A DNA stretch of 61,690 bases from positions 1-61,690 of IMG/VR virus record IMGVR_UViG_3300029986_000019; one strand, 5' to 3'. Position 1 is the stretch's first letter. Each line of letters opens with the position of its first letter. This DNA is from a virus. The position numbers were made by a program, and so were the translations under genes. Under the pieces are notes generated by a model. That model was not told the origin of the DNA. It ran no database searches and saw only the letters and a program-made list of their open reading frames with translations. This document shows positions 40,973 through 49,106 of this stretch, one piece after another.

Positions 40973-41755
40973 CTATCCCAGAAAAGTAGCAGACGCTATA
41001 TTAGAGGGTCCACTTTCAATTGTACCTATCCTATACACTATACGTGTATCAGACGATCTATGATCCCATGCAGGTTTTATACCAATATCTATTCCTGCTA
41101 GACTATTGATACCAGCTATGACCCATGGCCCCCCAACAGGGCCGCTAACACTTACATTACCTGCACCAATGTTTACACAACTCTCTAATGCAGACTGTAT
41201 AGCTATAGCGGGTGCGGTATATGAGATAGCTACTGTTGAGGTATCAGAAGTGTCTGGTACTGAAACCTGTAAACTAAACATACCAGAAGTGTTGTGAGGA
41301 TTTACTAATCTAAGTTGATTAGACACTACAGCAGTTGTCATGTAGTAACTGTATAATTTACCTATGTCTAGGTAATGAGTGCCTACACTCTTGTCTGTAT
41401 ACGTAACATCTTCTAGTCCTTCAAACACAAAAGGCTGTACATGAAGTCTTTTGAATGTTCCATTACCTACCTCTCTTAATTGATAACGGTATATAGAGTA
41501 GCCTCTGTACACGTAAGGAGAGAGTGATCTTGGAATTCCCCAGTCTAATCTTATGCCTTCATTAGCTACATAGGTTGCTGTTAGAGGTAAAGGAGAAGGG
41601 ATACCGTATGCACAAACAATGAGACCTAGTTGTCTTATCTTTACGTTTGAGGCATTTCTAGCGGAAACAATAAGACCTAGTTGTCTTATCTTAGCTATAG
41701 GGTCTTGTCTTACTGATACTATTAACCCTAACTGGCTTACTTGTGCTATATACAA
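40973..41755 (-). CDS. Virion protein with tripled motif, FnIII-like and inserted Ig-like domains
   Basis: 260 residues, TTG start behind AAGGACGG. Three near-identical units at the N-terminus (VSQLGLIVS, IRQLGLIVS, IRQLGLIVC), each about 15 residues. Then a fibronectin-III-like stretch (IRLDWGIPRSLSPYVYRGYS) and a copy of the insert domain (IQSALESCVNIGAGNVSV). Such proteins often decorate tail tubes or neck structures. It lies directly before the tube gene. Confidence 0.65.
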   Translation of the reverse strand: MYIAQVSQLGLIVSVRQDPIAKIRQLGLIVSARNASNVKIRQLGLIVCAYGIPSPLPLTATYVANEGIRLDWGIPRSLSPYVYRGYSIYRYQLREVGNGTFKRLHVQPFVFEGLEDVTYTDKSVGTHYLDIGKLYSYYMTTAVVSNQLRLVNPHNTSGMFSLQVSVPDTSDTSTVAISYTAPAIAIQSALESCVNIGAGNVSVSGPVGGPWVIAGINSLAGIDIGIKPAWDHRSSDTRIVYRIGTIESGPSNIASATFLG

Positions 41756-41757
41756 TT

Positions 41758-42786
41758 TTATGCCGTCCTTTTAACACCAAGTTCTAATTGTGTCTCAATT
41801 TCTGTAGGTGTCCATGCAATTCCAGTAAGTGGACTTAGACTATAGTGATCTGGGATGAACATCTGCTCTGATGTAGTAAAGGCTATACTTGTTCCAGAAG
41901 CATCTCCTGCTCCACTATGGAGAACAGAGTTTATAGTTGATCCACCACCACTATCGTTGTTTCCACAGTAGACAGGAGAAACACATAATATAGTTGAAGC
42001 AGTTCCGGGTAGAGTAAATGAAGAAACTCTCTCAGTTAGTGGAAGTCCAGTAGGCGGAGCACTTATGTAGTCAGTGTTTGTTTCAGGAGTAATAGTGTTT
42101 ACACTTTGCCATGCTGAAGCTCCACCACTATACGACCATTCATCAACAGTTCCTAGTGCTTCTCCTGTAACAAAGTATAGAGATTGATCTCCATCATATG
42201 TGTTACTGTATGCTCCTGTAGTATCATTGATGTAGATATCATCACAGTATACTGTACCATTTACTCCACCTGAGATATAAGCAATCTGATCTGCACTTGT
42301 GTTTAGACCGGTAAGAGTAAGAATTACATCTCCTGCTTGTTTTACTTCTATACTCCCTACTGTTGCACTTTGCACTACATGGAACTCGTAGTAATTCCAT
42401 ACTCCTGCTACAACAACACCTGTTGCACTTGTTCCAACTAGGGTATTGTTGTGGTCATATACTTCAAGTGCCCCAGAAGTAGTACACGCAACAAAGAATA
42501 CTTGTGCTTGAGCAGTGTCTAGCATTCCCCATCCTGTGTTAGAATACCCAGGTAGTGTGTTCCATTGAAGTCTTACACCATGTATCACTTCAGAAGATGT
42601 AAACCCTATTGGTTTCTTTATAGCACCATTACCAAATTGAGAAACTTGTATACAGTTTCCAGTAGCCCCAGAAATACCACTAACTACTCCGGGTGGCGGA
42701 GATCCTCCATACACTGACCATAGTCCTAGTGAGCCTATAGCAACACTATATACATCTCCACATGTATCTACAAATCTCCTTGCCAT
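41758..42786 (-). CDS. Virion protein with lectin-like (LamG/ConA) domain, 342 aa
   Basis: Beta-rich and Gly/Ser/Thr-rich. VVVAGVWNYYEFHVVQSATV, VYCDDIYIND and the end LTGIAWTPTEIETQLELGVK are typical of phage proteins with a jelly-roll domain, which often sit near the tail tube genes. GGAGG precedes the ATG. It could be a decoration that touches sugars. Confidence 0.65.
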   Translation of the reverse strand: MARRFVDTCGDVYSVAIGSLGLWSVYGGSPPPGVVSGISGATGNCIQVSQFGNGAIKKPIGFTSSEVIHGVRLQWNTLPGYSNTGWGMLDTAQAQVFFVACTTSGALEVYDHNNTLVGTSATGVVVAGVWNYYEFHVVQSATVGSIEVKQAGDVILTLTGLNTSADQIAYISGGVNGTVYCDDIYINDTTGAYSNTYDGDQSLYFVTGEALGTVDEWSYSGGASAWQSVNTITPETNTDYISAPPTGLPLTERVSSFTLPGTASTILCVSPVYCGNNDSGGGSTINSVLHSGAGDASGTSIAFTTSEQMFIPDHYSLSPLTGIAWTPTEIETQLELGVKRTA

Positions 42787-42791
42787 ATCGT

Positions 42792-43298
42792 TTAGCCTCC
42801 TGGCTGGTAATAAGTTATCTCGTACTCACCACCTAGATGAGCATAGTTTACACCATCTTGAAATACTATATACTTTAGTGCTTTCTTCCTTACCATACTA
42901 ACAACCATAAGTTGTTTAGCACTATTGTCAGGGTCAGTATATAGCTCTTGGCATTTAGGTCTGCCAGCACTAATGTCTATTTGGTTCTGCCAGTCAAATA
43001 GTCTATCTATTTGATCCGCTGCATCCTCAAGAACACTAAAGTCTGTACCTTCAATAACTACCTTTACTTGATACTGGTCTATATTCCACAATCTTTGCCC
43101 AAAATTACCTAAGTCTGGTTTGTCACTACTGAGCACAAACATTGCAGACATTGCTGTTAGAGATAATCCCGGATCAATAGGGATTACTTCTTCGTAAAAC
43201 ATTGTAGTAGGGTATGTGGTGTGCCAATAAGTATCAGCAGTTAGAGTACTGTATATGAACTTAGCTAAAGTACTTAGTTCATTCATAGGGACTGTCAT
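42792..43298 (-). CDS. Probable tail terminator or completion protein, 168 aa
   Basis: No firm family match. Alpha/beta with LEDAADQIDRLFDW and an end ALKYIVFQDGVNYAHLGGEY similar in style to tail-completion proteins (a baseline -DGxxYxHxGG- end). Overlaps the gp10-like gene by four bases (ATGA). Its place between gp10-like and tube genes fits. Confidence 0.55.
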   Translation of the reverse strand: MTVPMNELSTLAKFIYSTLTADTYWHTTYPTTMFYEEVIPIDPGLSLTAMSAMFVLSSDKPDLGNFGQRLWNIDQYQVKVVIEGTDFSVLEDAADQIDRLFDWQNQIDISAGRPKCQELYTDPDNSAKQLMVVSMVRKKALKYIVFQDGVNYAHLGGEYEITYYQPGG

Positions 43299-43798
43299 TC
43301 TGTTTGTCCTTTAGTGATAACTGCTTTAACTAGAAGTCCACTGTATATAGTCTTTATCTCATTAGCAAAAACTTTACTAGTAGTAGCAACAGCAGGTGAC
43401 ATAAAAGGTTTCCTACCTTGATGTCCTTCTTCATTAGCCATACCGTGTACTGCTCCAACTACTACCCATAACTCTTCTGGATTTTCAGGTCTGACTTCAT
43501 CAAAGAAATTATACCTAGACTTCTTGCTAATTCTCACACCTTTAGGTGTTCTCCCTAGCTTAAAAGCTTGAGCACTTAGGATTTCAGCATTAGCTTTAGC
43601 TTCAGCGTACTCTGAGTAGTCAACGCCGACTATATGAATACTTTCAGCCATGAACCCTGTGTCTTTTTCAGCTATCTCATAGGCTTTATCTTTTAAGGCT
43701 TGAGCACCTACCATAGTAGCTGTACCTAAAGACTGTGTTATTTTATCTTTAAGGACTTGTAAGCCTCTAACGTTCATGGTGATACGTTTGTTAGACAC
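43295..43798 (-). CDS. HK97 gp10-like neck/tail protein
   Basis: KDKAYEIAEKDTGFMAESI, the following strand pair and GRKPFMSPAVATTSKVF fit the HK97 gp10 family (DTGxLxxSI ... PFLxPA). GTG start with GAGG. It connects the head completion genes to the tail. Confidence 0.8.
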   Translation of the reverse strand: MSNKRITMNVRGLQVLKDKITQSLGTATMVGAQALKDKAYEIAEKDTGFMAESIHIVGVDYSEYAEAKANAEILSAQAFKLGRTPKGVRISKKSRYNFFDEVRPENPEELWVVVGAVHGMANEEGHQGRKPFMSPAVATTSKVFANEIKTIYSGLLVKAVITKGQTE

Positions 43799-44211
43799 TA
43801 CACTACTACCTCTATTAGTATTTCTATGTCGATGTCATCACTTTCTATATCGACATTAAGTACCCTGTACCTTTCAACAGTACCTAAAGGATTTCCTGCT
43901 GATGTTTCGAACTCATCTTTTATCTTAGGCATGATAGAGTTCTGTTTAACCCATACCCTAGATAAGTACAGATACCGGATAACTTTTTCAGCTTCAATGT
44001 TATCTTTTTCTCTTTGAGGAATTAATCCTTTAACCTGAACATCTACCCTACAGGGTATGTTGGTAATAGCTGTGCTAAAACTCTGTTGCACTCCGCCTCT
44101 ATTACTCATGACAACTACAAAAGGGTATAGTGTACCAGTATCGACATTAGTGTCATCGTTAAGAGCAACCATGTCATCCCACATACCTGATACCATTAGG
44201 TCTGTAAACAT
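43798..44211 (-). CDS. Probable head completion/connector protein, 137 aa
   Basis: Unrecognised by motif. Alpha/beta with VMSNRGGVQQSFSTAITNI and an end rich in Asp/Ile (DIESDDIDIEILIEVVV). Stops and starts overlap on both sides by one base, so it is translated with its neighbours. Position suggests a stopper or connector. Confidence 0.55.
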   Translation of the reverse strand: MFTDLMVSGMWDDMVALNDDTNVDTGTLYPFVVVMSNRGGVQQSFSTAITNIPCRVDVQVKGLIPQREKDNIEAEKVIRYLYLSRVWVKQNSIMPKIKDEFETSAGNPLGTVERYRVLNVDIESDDIDIEILIEVVV

Positions 44212-45050
44212 TACATTTCACTCCCACCTTCACCACCAAAGTTGTCACCCCAACCAGCAAAACCTCCATAGTAGTCCCAAACTCCATTAAGACTAAACCC
44301 TCGACCACCGCCGGGTAGTACTATCCATCCAGCTAAAGGATGGAAATTACCTCTAGCAAGATCCCCCCTACTCATAGTCTCATCCCCTGCTCTGTCTTTA
44401 GCAGCAGCACATCTAATCTCTGGGATGTTACTTTCTAGAGTTTCCATACCTTGATCCCACCAAAGCTTTTCAAGTGTAAACTCTTGTTTAGCCCCAGGGC
44501 TATAGTTTACTTGTGTTGTTCCTTTTTTAAACAACAGTACTTCGCCTGTAGGTCTCTTACCTCCAATATAGGGTCTTACAGTAGAAGCCAATAGTTTAGC
44601 CCCGCCTTGATCAAACCCTTGTTGGTATGTTGTTGTAAACTGGTAGTATGGAACTAAACCTTGTCCTGCATAAGTAGCCATCTTCAGTACAAGGTTGGCA
44701 TACTCATAGTCTAGTTTACAATCCGGCATCTGTTGTATATTCGTTCCCAGAAGATTACGGGCCACCGAAAAAACATCGGTCCATGGAACAAAAAATATAA
44801 ATGTAAAGTTTACAGTCTGTCCACTAACTATTCCTTGAAACCTACCTTGATGTAATCCACCCATAGTAGGCACAAACATTGCAGTAAACTTTTGTCCAGT
44901 AGGACTTGTACCGGAGGGAGAGATAGATGCTACCGCAGAGTATATAGTGCCATCTGGTTGTGTCACTATAATGTTAGGACTTGTAAGTGTGAATGTTACA
45001 TTTAAATCTACATTCTTTGTTAAAGCCATTAATGATCCTACATTAGACAT
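44211..45050 (-). CDS. Virion protein, probable head-tail connector, 279 aa
   Basis: The N-terminal 90 residues look like an Ig-type sandwich (VTFTLTSPNIIVTQPDGTIY). The middle is helical, and the C-terminal 50 residues are Gly/Trp/Asn-rich. It contains degenerate motif copies. It lies two genes after the major capsid. No family recognised. Confidence 0.55.
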   Translation of the reverse strand: MSNVGSLMALTKNVDLNVTFTLTSPNIIVTQPDGTIYSAVASISPSGTSPTGQKFTAMFVPTMGGLHQGRFQGIVSGQTVNFTFIFFVPWTDVFSVARNLLGTNIQQMPDCKLDYEYANLVLKMATYAGQGLVPYYQFTTTYQQGFDQGGAKLLASTVRPYIGGKRPTGEVLLFKKGTTQVNYSPGAKQEFTLEKLWWDQGMETLESNIPEIRCAAAKDRAGDETMSRGDLARGNFHPLAGWIVLPGGGRGFSLNGVWDYYGGFAGWGDNFGGEGGSEM

Positions 45051-45071
45051 TAGTTCTCTCCCTCCTTTACA

Positions 45072-45446
45072 TTAAGCGTTAGGTTCGTCGTCCACATATC
45101 TGTCAGGATCAAGCACTCTAGGCTTGTTGGTTTTAGGATCAATGTCATCAACATCAATCTCATGTCCTTCAGCATTTACAGTCTCACCAAGTTTAGTGTG
45201 ACGATAGTTATGGGCTATAATAAGCCCACCCTTTACAGGACTTTGATCATAGAGTGGAGCACCAGTGTCTGGATCAATACTCCCATTGTGTTCAACATCC
45301 CAATCTTCAGTAGGGTCATAGACACTAGCCTGAGATACCATTCTAACAACAGGTATATCAGACTTTGCTTTCTTCACTGGTATCTGTGACTTTCCGGTTC
45401 TCACCTTATCCACAGTAGATGCTACTTTATCTTTCAGTACCGGCAT
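45072..45446 (-). CDS. Hypothetical virion-block protein, 124 aa
   Basis: A polar, charged protein with basic start (KDKVASTVDKVRTGKSQIP) and acidic second half (HEIDVDDIDP, DPDRYVDDEPNA). Probably disordered in part. It follows the capsid gene; a head-completion or minor head protein is possible. Confidence 0.6.
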   Translation of the reverse strand: MPVLKDKVASTVDKVRTGKSQIPVKKAKSDIPVVRMVSQASVYDPTEDWDVEHNGSIDPDTGAPLYDQSPVKGGLIIAHNYRHTKLGETVNAEGHEIDVDDIDPKTNKPRVLDPDRYVDDEPNA

Positions 45447-45476
45447 TTCAGAACTCCTTTAAGCGGTGGGTCCGCT

Positions 45477-45487
45477 TTTTCTGGGAA
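45477..45487 (-). promoter_or_regulatory. Dispersed palindromic motif copy after the capsid gene
   Basis: TTTTCTGGGAA, in the 87-base gap after the capsid stop, preceded on the minus strand by ACTATAAT and followed by a short stem AGCGG/CCGCT (45461-45475). The flanking block matches that after the tail tube gene. Confidence 0.55.
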
Positions 45488-45533
45488 TGATTATAGTGTA
45501 GTATCTATAGACTAAACACTACACTTAATCTAA

Positions 45534-46646
45534 TTACAATCCTAGCAGTGCAGGACTTGGCATAACGTAAGTGGAACCGTTGATATATCCAACGGCCGCT
45601 GATGTGCGGTAGTAGATACCCATACCAAACTCTCTACGCCATTCCTTACCATATAGCGGGAACTTCTCATCCTCATACGCTATACCTAATTCACCAGCAC
45701 CTTCAGCTTCAGGGCCACCATTAGGCTGAGTACCGCGAACACGCATCACGACCGCAGGCTTTTTGGTGTTCTCCATGAATGACCATATGTAGCCCTGTAG
45801 CATGTAGGGTTTAACCCAAACTTCAGATCCCCTGAAGAAACCGACAAGTCGGTTGTTTACAGGAATAGGGTCTAGAACACCATCTCCATACTCTTGGTTG
45901 TTGGCACGAATAACGTGAGTTTCAACCAGAGCCTTGAAGTCTGCCAGTGCAGATACTGCTGGTAGGTCTGCTCTGTTAATCCAGACTGTACACTGTCCAT
46001 CAGCTTCATGCTCTACTACCGTTTCTACTAGAGCGGCTAAGAAGGAGTTTGTAACTCCCGCAGAGGCTAGGTAGTGGTTGTGTACAAGTGGGTCATAGAT
46101 TTCACCGTTTGGTCCGGGAGGTATGTTTGCACCATCAGCATTGACTAGAGCCTTTATAGGCAGTACAAACGTACCATCAACATGGTCTACCAAGTAGTCA
46201 GGAAATGAATAGTTGATACCCATCATCATGGCTAGCTTTATGTGAGCAATAAGCGCGATCTTATCAGCAGTAACCGCAGCATCAATCTGTGCAGCTAGTT
46301 CTGAAGCATTCTTATTCTTCCAGTATAGTCTTGACCATTGCAAGGCAATACCGTAGTCCTCTAGAGGGAAACCAACCCTAGAGAACTTTTTGCTTTTCTG
46401 TGGGTTTGCAACTCCCATTTCATCTATACGCTGCATCTTCATGGTAATTGATCCACCATAAAGTCTCAGTCGGTCTGTACTCCGCCCAACAAACTTATCA
46501 AGAAACAGTCTAGACTGTTCGTTGTAAGTGTTGAGTAGAGATGCTACTGCATCCCACGCATGTTCAATACCAAACGTTGGGATACTTTGCTGTGAAGAAG
46601 CTAGGGTATCCCACGAGGTATTTGTGCCAAAGTTAGGCAAAGACAT
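45534..46646 (-). CDS. Major capsid protein (probable HK97 fold)
   Basis: 370 residues, in the classical place after scaffold and decoration genes. Helical start, IDAAVTADKIALIAHIKLAM (long spine-helix candidate) and GSEVWVKPYMLQGYIWSF near the end; WRREFGMGIYYRTSAAVGYI could be the last strand. Direct sequence similarity to a known capsid is not evident to me, so the call rests mostly on context, length and composition. Confidence 0.8.
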   Translation of the reverse strand: MSLPNFGTNTSWDTLASSQQSIPTFGIEHAWDAVASLLNTYNEQSRLFLDKFVGRSTDRLRLYGGSITMKMQRIDEMGVANPQKSKKFSRVGFPLEDYGIALQWSRLYWKNKNASELAAQIDAAVTADKIALIAHIKLAMMMGINYSFPDYLVDHVDGTFVLPIKALVNADGANIPPGPNGEIYDPLVHNHYLASAGVTNSFLAALVETVVEHEADGQCTVWINRADLPAVSALADFKALVETHVIRANNQEYGDGVLDPIPVNNRLVGFFRGSEVWVKPYMLQGYIWSFMENTKKPAVVMRVRGTQPNGGPEAEGAGELGIAYEDEKFPLYGKEWRREFGMGIYYRTSAAVGYINGSTYVMPSPALLGL

Positions 46647-46691
46647 AGTAATAATCCTCTTTCTGTTTGTTACCTACCTATACACTAGATA

Positions 46692-47474
46692 CTAGCGGAT
46701 AGCATACACATATATTCTCTGTGTGTCCATAGCAAACGCTATAGGCTTTTGGCCTGTTAATGTTGGTGCAGTGTCTAGTCCACCAGGTACAGTACCTGAC
46801 AGGTATAGGTCTGCTCCGGGAGTAAGAAGGTCATCACTATAGCTCATGATGACAGCATCATATAGAGTAATTGGTTCGCCTCTCTTTGTTTTGATAACAG
46901 CGATACCACGTACTCTAGATGCAGACTGTTCTGCACCTGATGCACCTACAGGCTGTCCTACAGTTGTATGTACCATACTGAGTACTGCTGGCTGAGGATC
47001 AGTACTGTCAAGAAGACTAGAGTCTACTTCAATTAGCTCAAGTTCTTGTCCAGCTAGTCCACTAGCCGCAGTAAATACAAAGTTAGGGAATGCTCCGCTA
47101 ACTGTCATGTTTCCTGCACCTACTGAACTCAGACCCTGCATCGCAGTCTGTACATCTCCACTAGTGTTAGCAGGTGCGAGAGGGGCAGTATATACTCCTC
47201 TAAACCCTAGGACATAAGTTGATGTACCAAGTATATTTCCACTTGGTTGGTTACAACTCATAGTCTGTACATCGTTAACTGCTGCTGTAGTACCTGTCTG
47301 ATCCTCAAGTGCTCTCATTACAGAGCCATCAGACATTACAGTACAGAAGTCTCCAAAGTCTATGGTCTCTCCTACACAACCACCAAATGCACCAAATGGT
47401 CCTATCCGGTGGTTATTGTCCGGAAATTGTGTTGCTAGGGAAACTCCACTAGCAGACTTAACAACGAGTGTCAT
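46692..47474 (-). CDS. DUF2190-like capsid decoration protein with inserted Ig-like domain
   Basis: GETIDFGDFCTVMSDGSVM, GIAVIKTKRGEPITLYDAVI and GQKPIAFAMD fit the DUF2190/decoration fold. An extra 100-residue block (about 70-165, SGDVQTAMQGLSSVGAGNM, VSGAFPNFVFT) shares the pattern A-x-x-V-Q-x-A-L/M-x-x-L-x-x-V-G-x-G-N-x-x-V with proteins at 31751-32959 and 40973-41755. It precedes the capsid gene. Confidence 0.7.
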   Translation of the reverse strand: MTLVVKSASGVSLATQFPDNNHRIGPFGAFGGCVGETIDFGDFCTVMSDGSVMRALEDQTGTTAAVNDVQTMSCNQPSGNILGTSTYVLGFRGVYTAPLAPANTSGDVQTAMQGLSSVGAGNMTVSGAFPNFVFTAASGLAGQELELIEVDSSLLDSTDPQPAVLSMVHTTVGQPVGASGAEQSASRVRGIAVIKTKRGEPITLYDAVIMSYSDDLLTPGADLYLSGTVPGGLDTAPTLTGQKPIAFAMDTQRIYVYAIR

Positions 47475-47492
47475 TACTTTCTATTCCTTTCT

Positions 47493-48161
47493 TTAGAACG
47501 CGAACTTTTTCTTTACAGTAGCAGCAGCAGCTTGTCTCTGCTTATCTACTGAAGCAGAAGCATTATTGTTACCACCCTCAAGGCTAGGACCTTTATGTTT
47601 GTTACCTAGATCCTTAGCAAGTAGTTTAGCATTAGCCTCATACTCTTCAGGGTCAGATCCTAACATCTTATGGTACCCATCAGGAAGTTTGTACTTAGCT
47701 GCCATCTGAAGTCTAGTATTCTCATCAGACTGTTTTGATGTAGTCTTTAGGAGATCCTCATACTTCTGTTTCCAACTGTCTCTATCAGTCTCAGTAAGCT
47801 TTAGAGCATCCTTTAGGTTACCATCAGTTATAGCCTTTTGCCTATCAGCTTCTAGTTTGTCAGCAGCCTCTTTATCAGAAGTAGCCTTTTGATCAGCTAG
47901 TAACTTTAGTCTAGCTTTCTCTGCTGAAGCAGCAGTTCGTTTAGCTAGTTCTTTCTTTGTCTTCTCATCTAGTTGACTGTCATCAAACTCTTCATCATCA
48001 CCTTCTTCGTCTGTTGGTACATCCTTGTCTTTAGTCTTGTCTCCATCGGCTGGTTTATCAGCAGGTTTGTCTGCTGGCTTGTCAGCAGGTTTATCACTAC
48101 CACCATCCTTTGGTGCCTCAAAGTATATACCTCGTTCGTGTCCTAGTCTATTCCCCCACAT
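47493..48161 (-). CDS. Capsid scaffolding protein (probable)
   Basis: 222 residues, very charged and coiled. Four DKPA units (about 24-40), an acidic block (DEEGDDEEFDDSQLDEKTKK), long Ala/Lys/Asp helices, and a basic C-terminus ending KKKFAF, which suits capsid binding. Lies between the gp7-like and decoration/capsid genes. Confidence 0.8.
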   Translation of the reverse strand: MWGNRLGHERGIYFEAPKDGGSDKPADKPADKPADKPADGDKTKDKDVPTDEEGDDEEFDDSQLDEKTKKELAKRTAASAEKARLKLLADQKATSDKEAADKLEADRQKAITDGNLKDALKLTETDRDSWKQKYEDLLKTTSKQSDENTRLQMAAKYKLPDGYHKMLGSDPEEYEANAKLLAKDLGNKHKGPSLEGGNNNASASVDKQRQAAAATVKKKFAF

Positions 48162-48176
48162 AATGTTTATTCTCCT

Positions 48177-48818
48177 TTAGAATGTTTCAATCTCAGACCC
48201 TAGCTTATCGTCAGGGCCAACTCGGTAGATAATGGTACAATGACATCTAGCTTGGCATATCCTCAACCCTATAGGAATAAGAGTACCTATCGGTACCCAT
48301 CCTTCGCCTGTCATATCAGTGCAGTCTATACAGTGATCAGCCCCACCTAGAATGTTTAACTCTTGAGTAGAACCTGCTTCTGTCTCTAGTATACGTCTTT
48401 CATTCTCATAGGTTTGTCTAGATGCTTCAGCGTATAGTGATGCCCTCACAGCCATTGAACCATTAGGTAGTTGTTTACCAGTGTAGATATCTTCAGCAAA
48501 GCCTTGAAGATACTGGTACTGTTCTGCAATGTAACCCTCAAGTCTAGAGTAGTCTTCAGGGTCCATTTGTTCCCATCCACCATTAGCAGCAACAGACATT
48601 ACAATCTGTAGGTTCTTTATCTCACCGGCCATTAGCGTTTGCCATTCAGCAATACTTGAGTAGCCGTTACGTAGATTTAAAGTCCAATACTGCATTTCAG
48701 CGGATGATTGATCAATGATACTGTCTAGTTCTTTACGAACTTCAACCCTCCCAACATATCGTCCTGTAGTAGTATCATGGTAGCGTTTACTTTTGGTGGA
48801 GTAGGTAAAGCTAGGCAT
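48177..48818 (-). CDS. SPP1 gp7/Mu gpF-like head morphogenesis protein
   Basis: 213 residues. The C-terminus has HCIDCTDM, GWVPIGTLIPIG and CQARCHCTIIY, the cysteine signature of MuF/gp7 minor head proteins. The N-terminal part is helical. It follows the portal, its usual partner. MuF proteins ride in the capsid and join the portal. Confidence 0.8.
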   Translation of the reverse strand: MPSFTYSTKSKRYHDTTTGRYVGRVEVRKELDSIIDQSSAEMQYWTLNLRNGYSSIAEWQTLMAGEIKNLQIVMSVAANGGWEQMDPEDYSRLEGYIAEQYQYLQGFAEDIYTGKQLPNGSMAVRASLYAEASRQTYENERRILETEAGSTQELNILGGADHCIDCTDMTGEGWVPIGTLIPIGLRICQARCHCTIIYRVGPDDKLGSEIETF

Positions 48819-48821
48819 GAG

Positions 48822-49106
48822 TTATGTTGTACTCCCTTCTGCACTAAGTAGGTTGTTGTATCTGATAATAGAGTTTGTCACAAAATAGGAATGTGCCGCG
48901 TCTATATCTTTCTGCGAGATTGCCGCGAGTTTTTCTCTCTGGGAATGATCCCATACTGTAGGTAAGCCTTTAGCTTTCGGTTTACTAGACCGCTTTTGAA
49001 TAAGGCTTCTTTTTGTTAGCTGTAGTTGAGGCTTTATTGCCGTTAACGTTTGTTGGTCCTGTTTTTGTTTTTCCTCTGCTAGCGGAAGGTGTTGGGTTAA
49101 TAACAT
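48822..49106 (-). CDS. Small head-region protein overlapping the portal gene, 94 aa
   Basis: ATG 49106 has AAAGGATC six bases upstream. The first 41 codons lie in another frame inside the portal 3' end. Basic and Gln-rich (KRSLIQKRSSKPKAKG), then HSQREKLAAISQKDIDAAHS. It may be the N-terminal part of the head protein that follows, or a separate small virion protein. Confidence 0.65.
   Translation of the reverse strand: MLLTQHLPLAEEKQKQDQQTLTAIKPQLQLTKRSLIQKRSSKPKAKGLPTVWDHSQREKLAAISQKDIDAAHSYFVTNSIIRYNNLLSAEGSTT

Noticed and set aside
40975-40985. ATCCCAGAAAA as a full motif copy
   Set aside because: Too many changes from the consensus; kept out of the main list, as were weak matches near 37281, 41848, 44744 and 28267.
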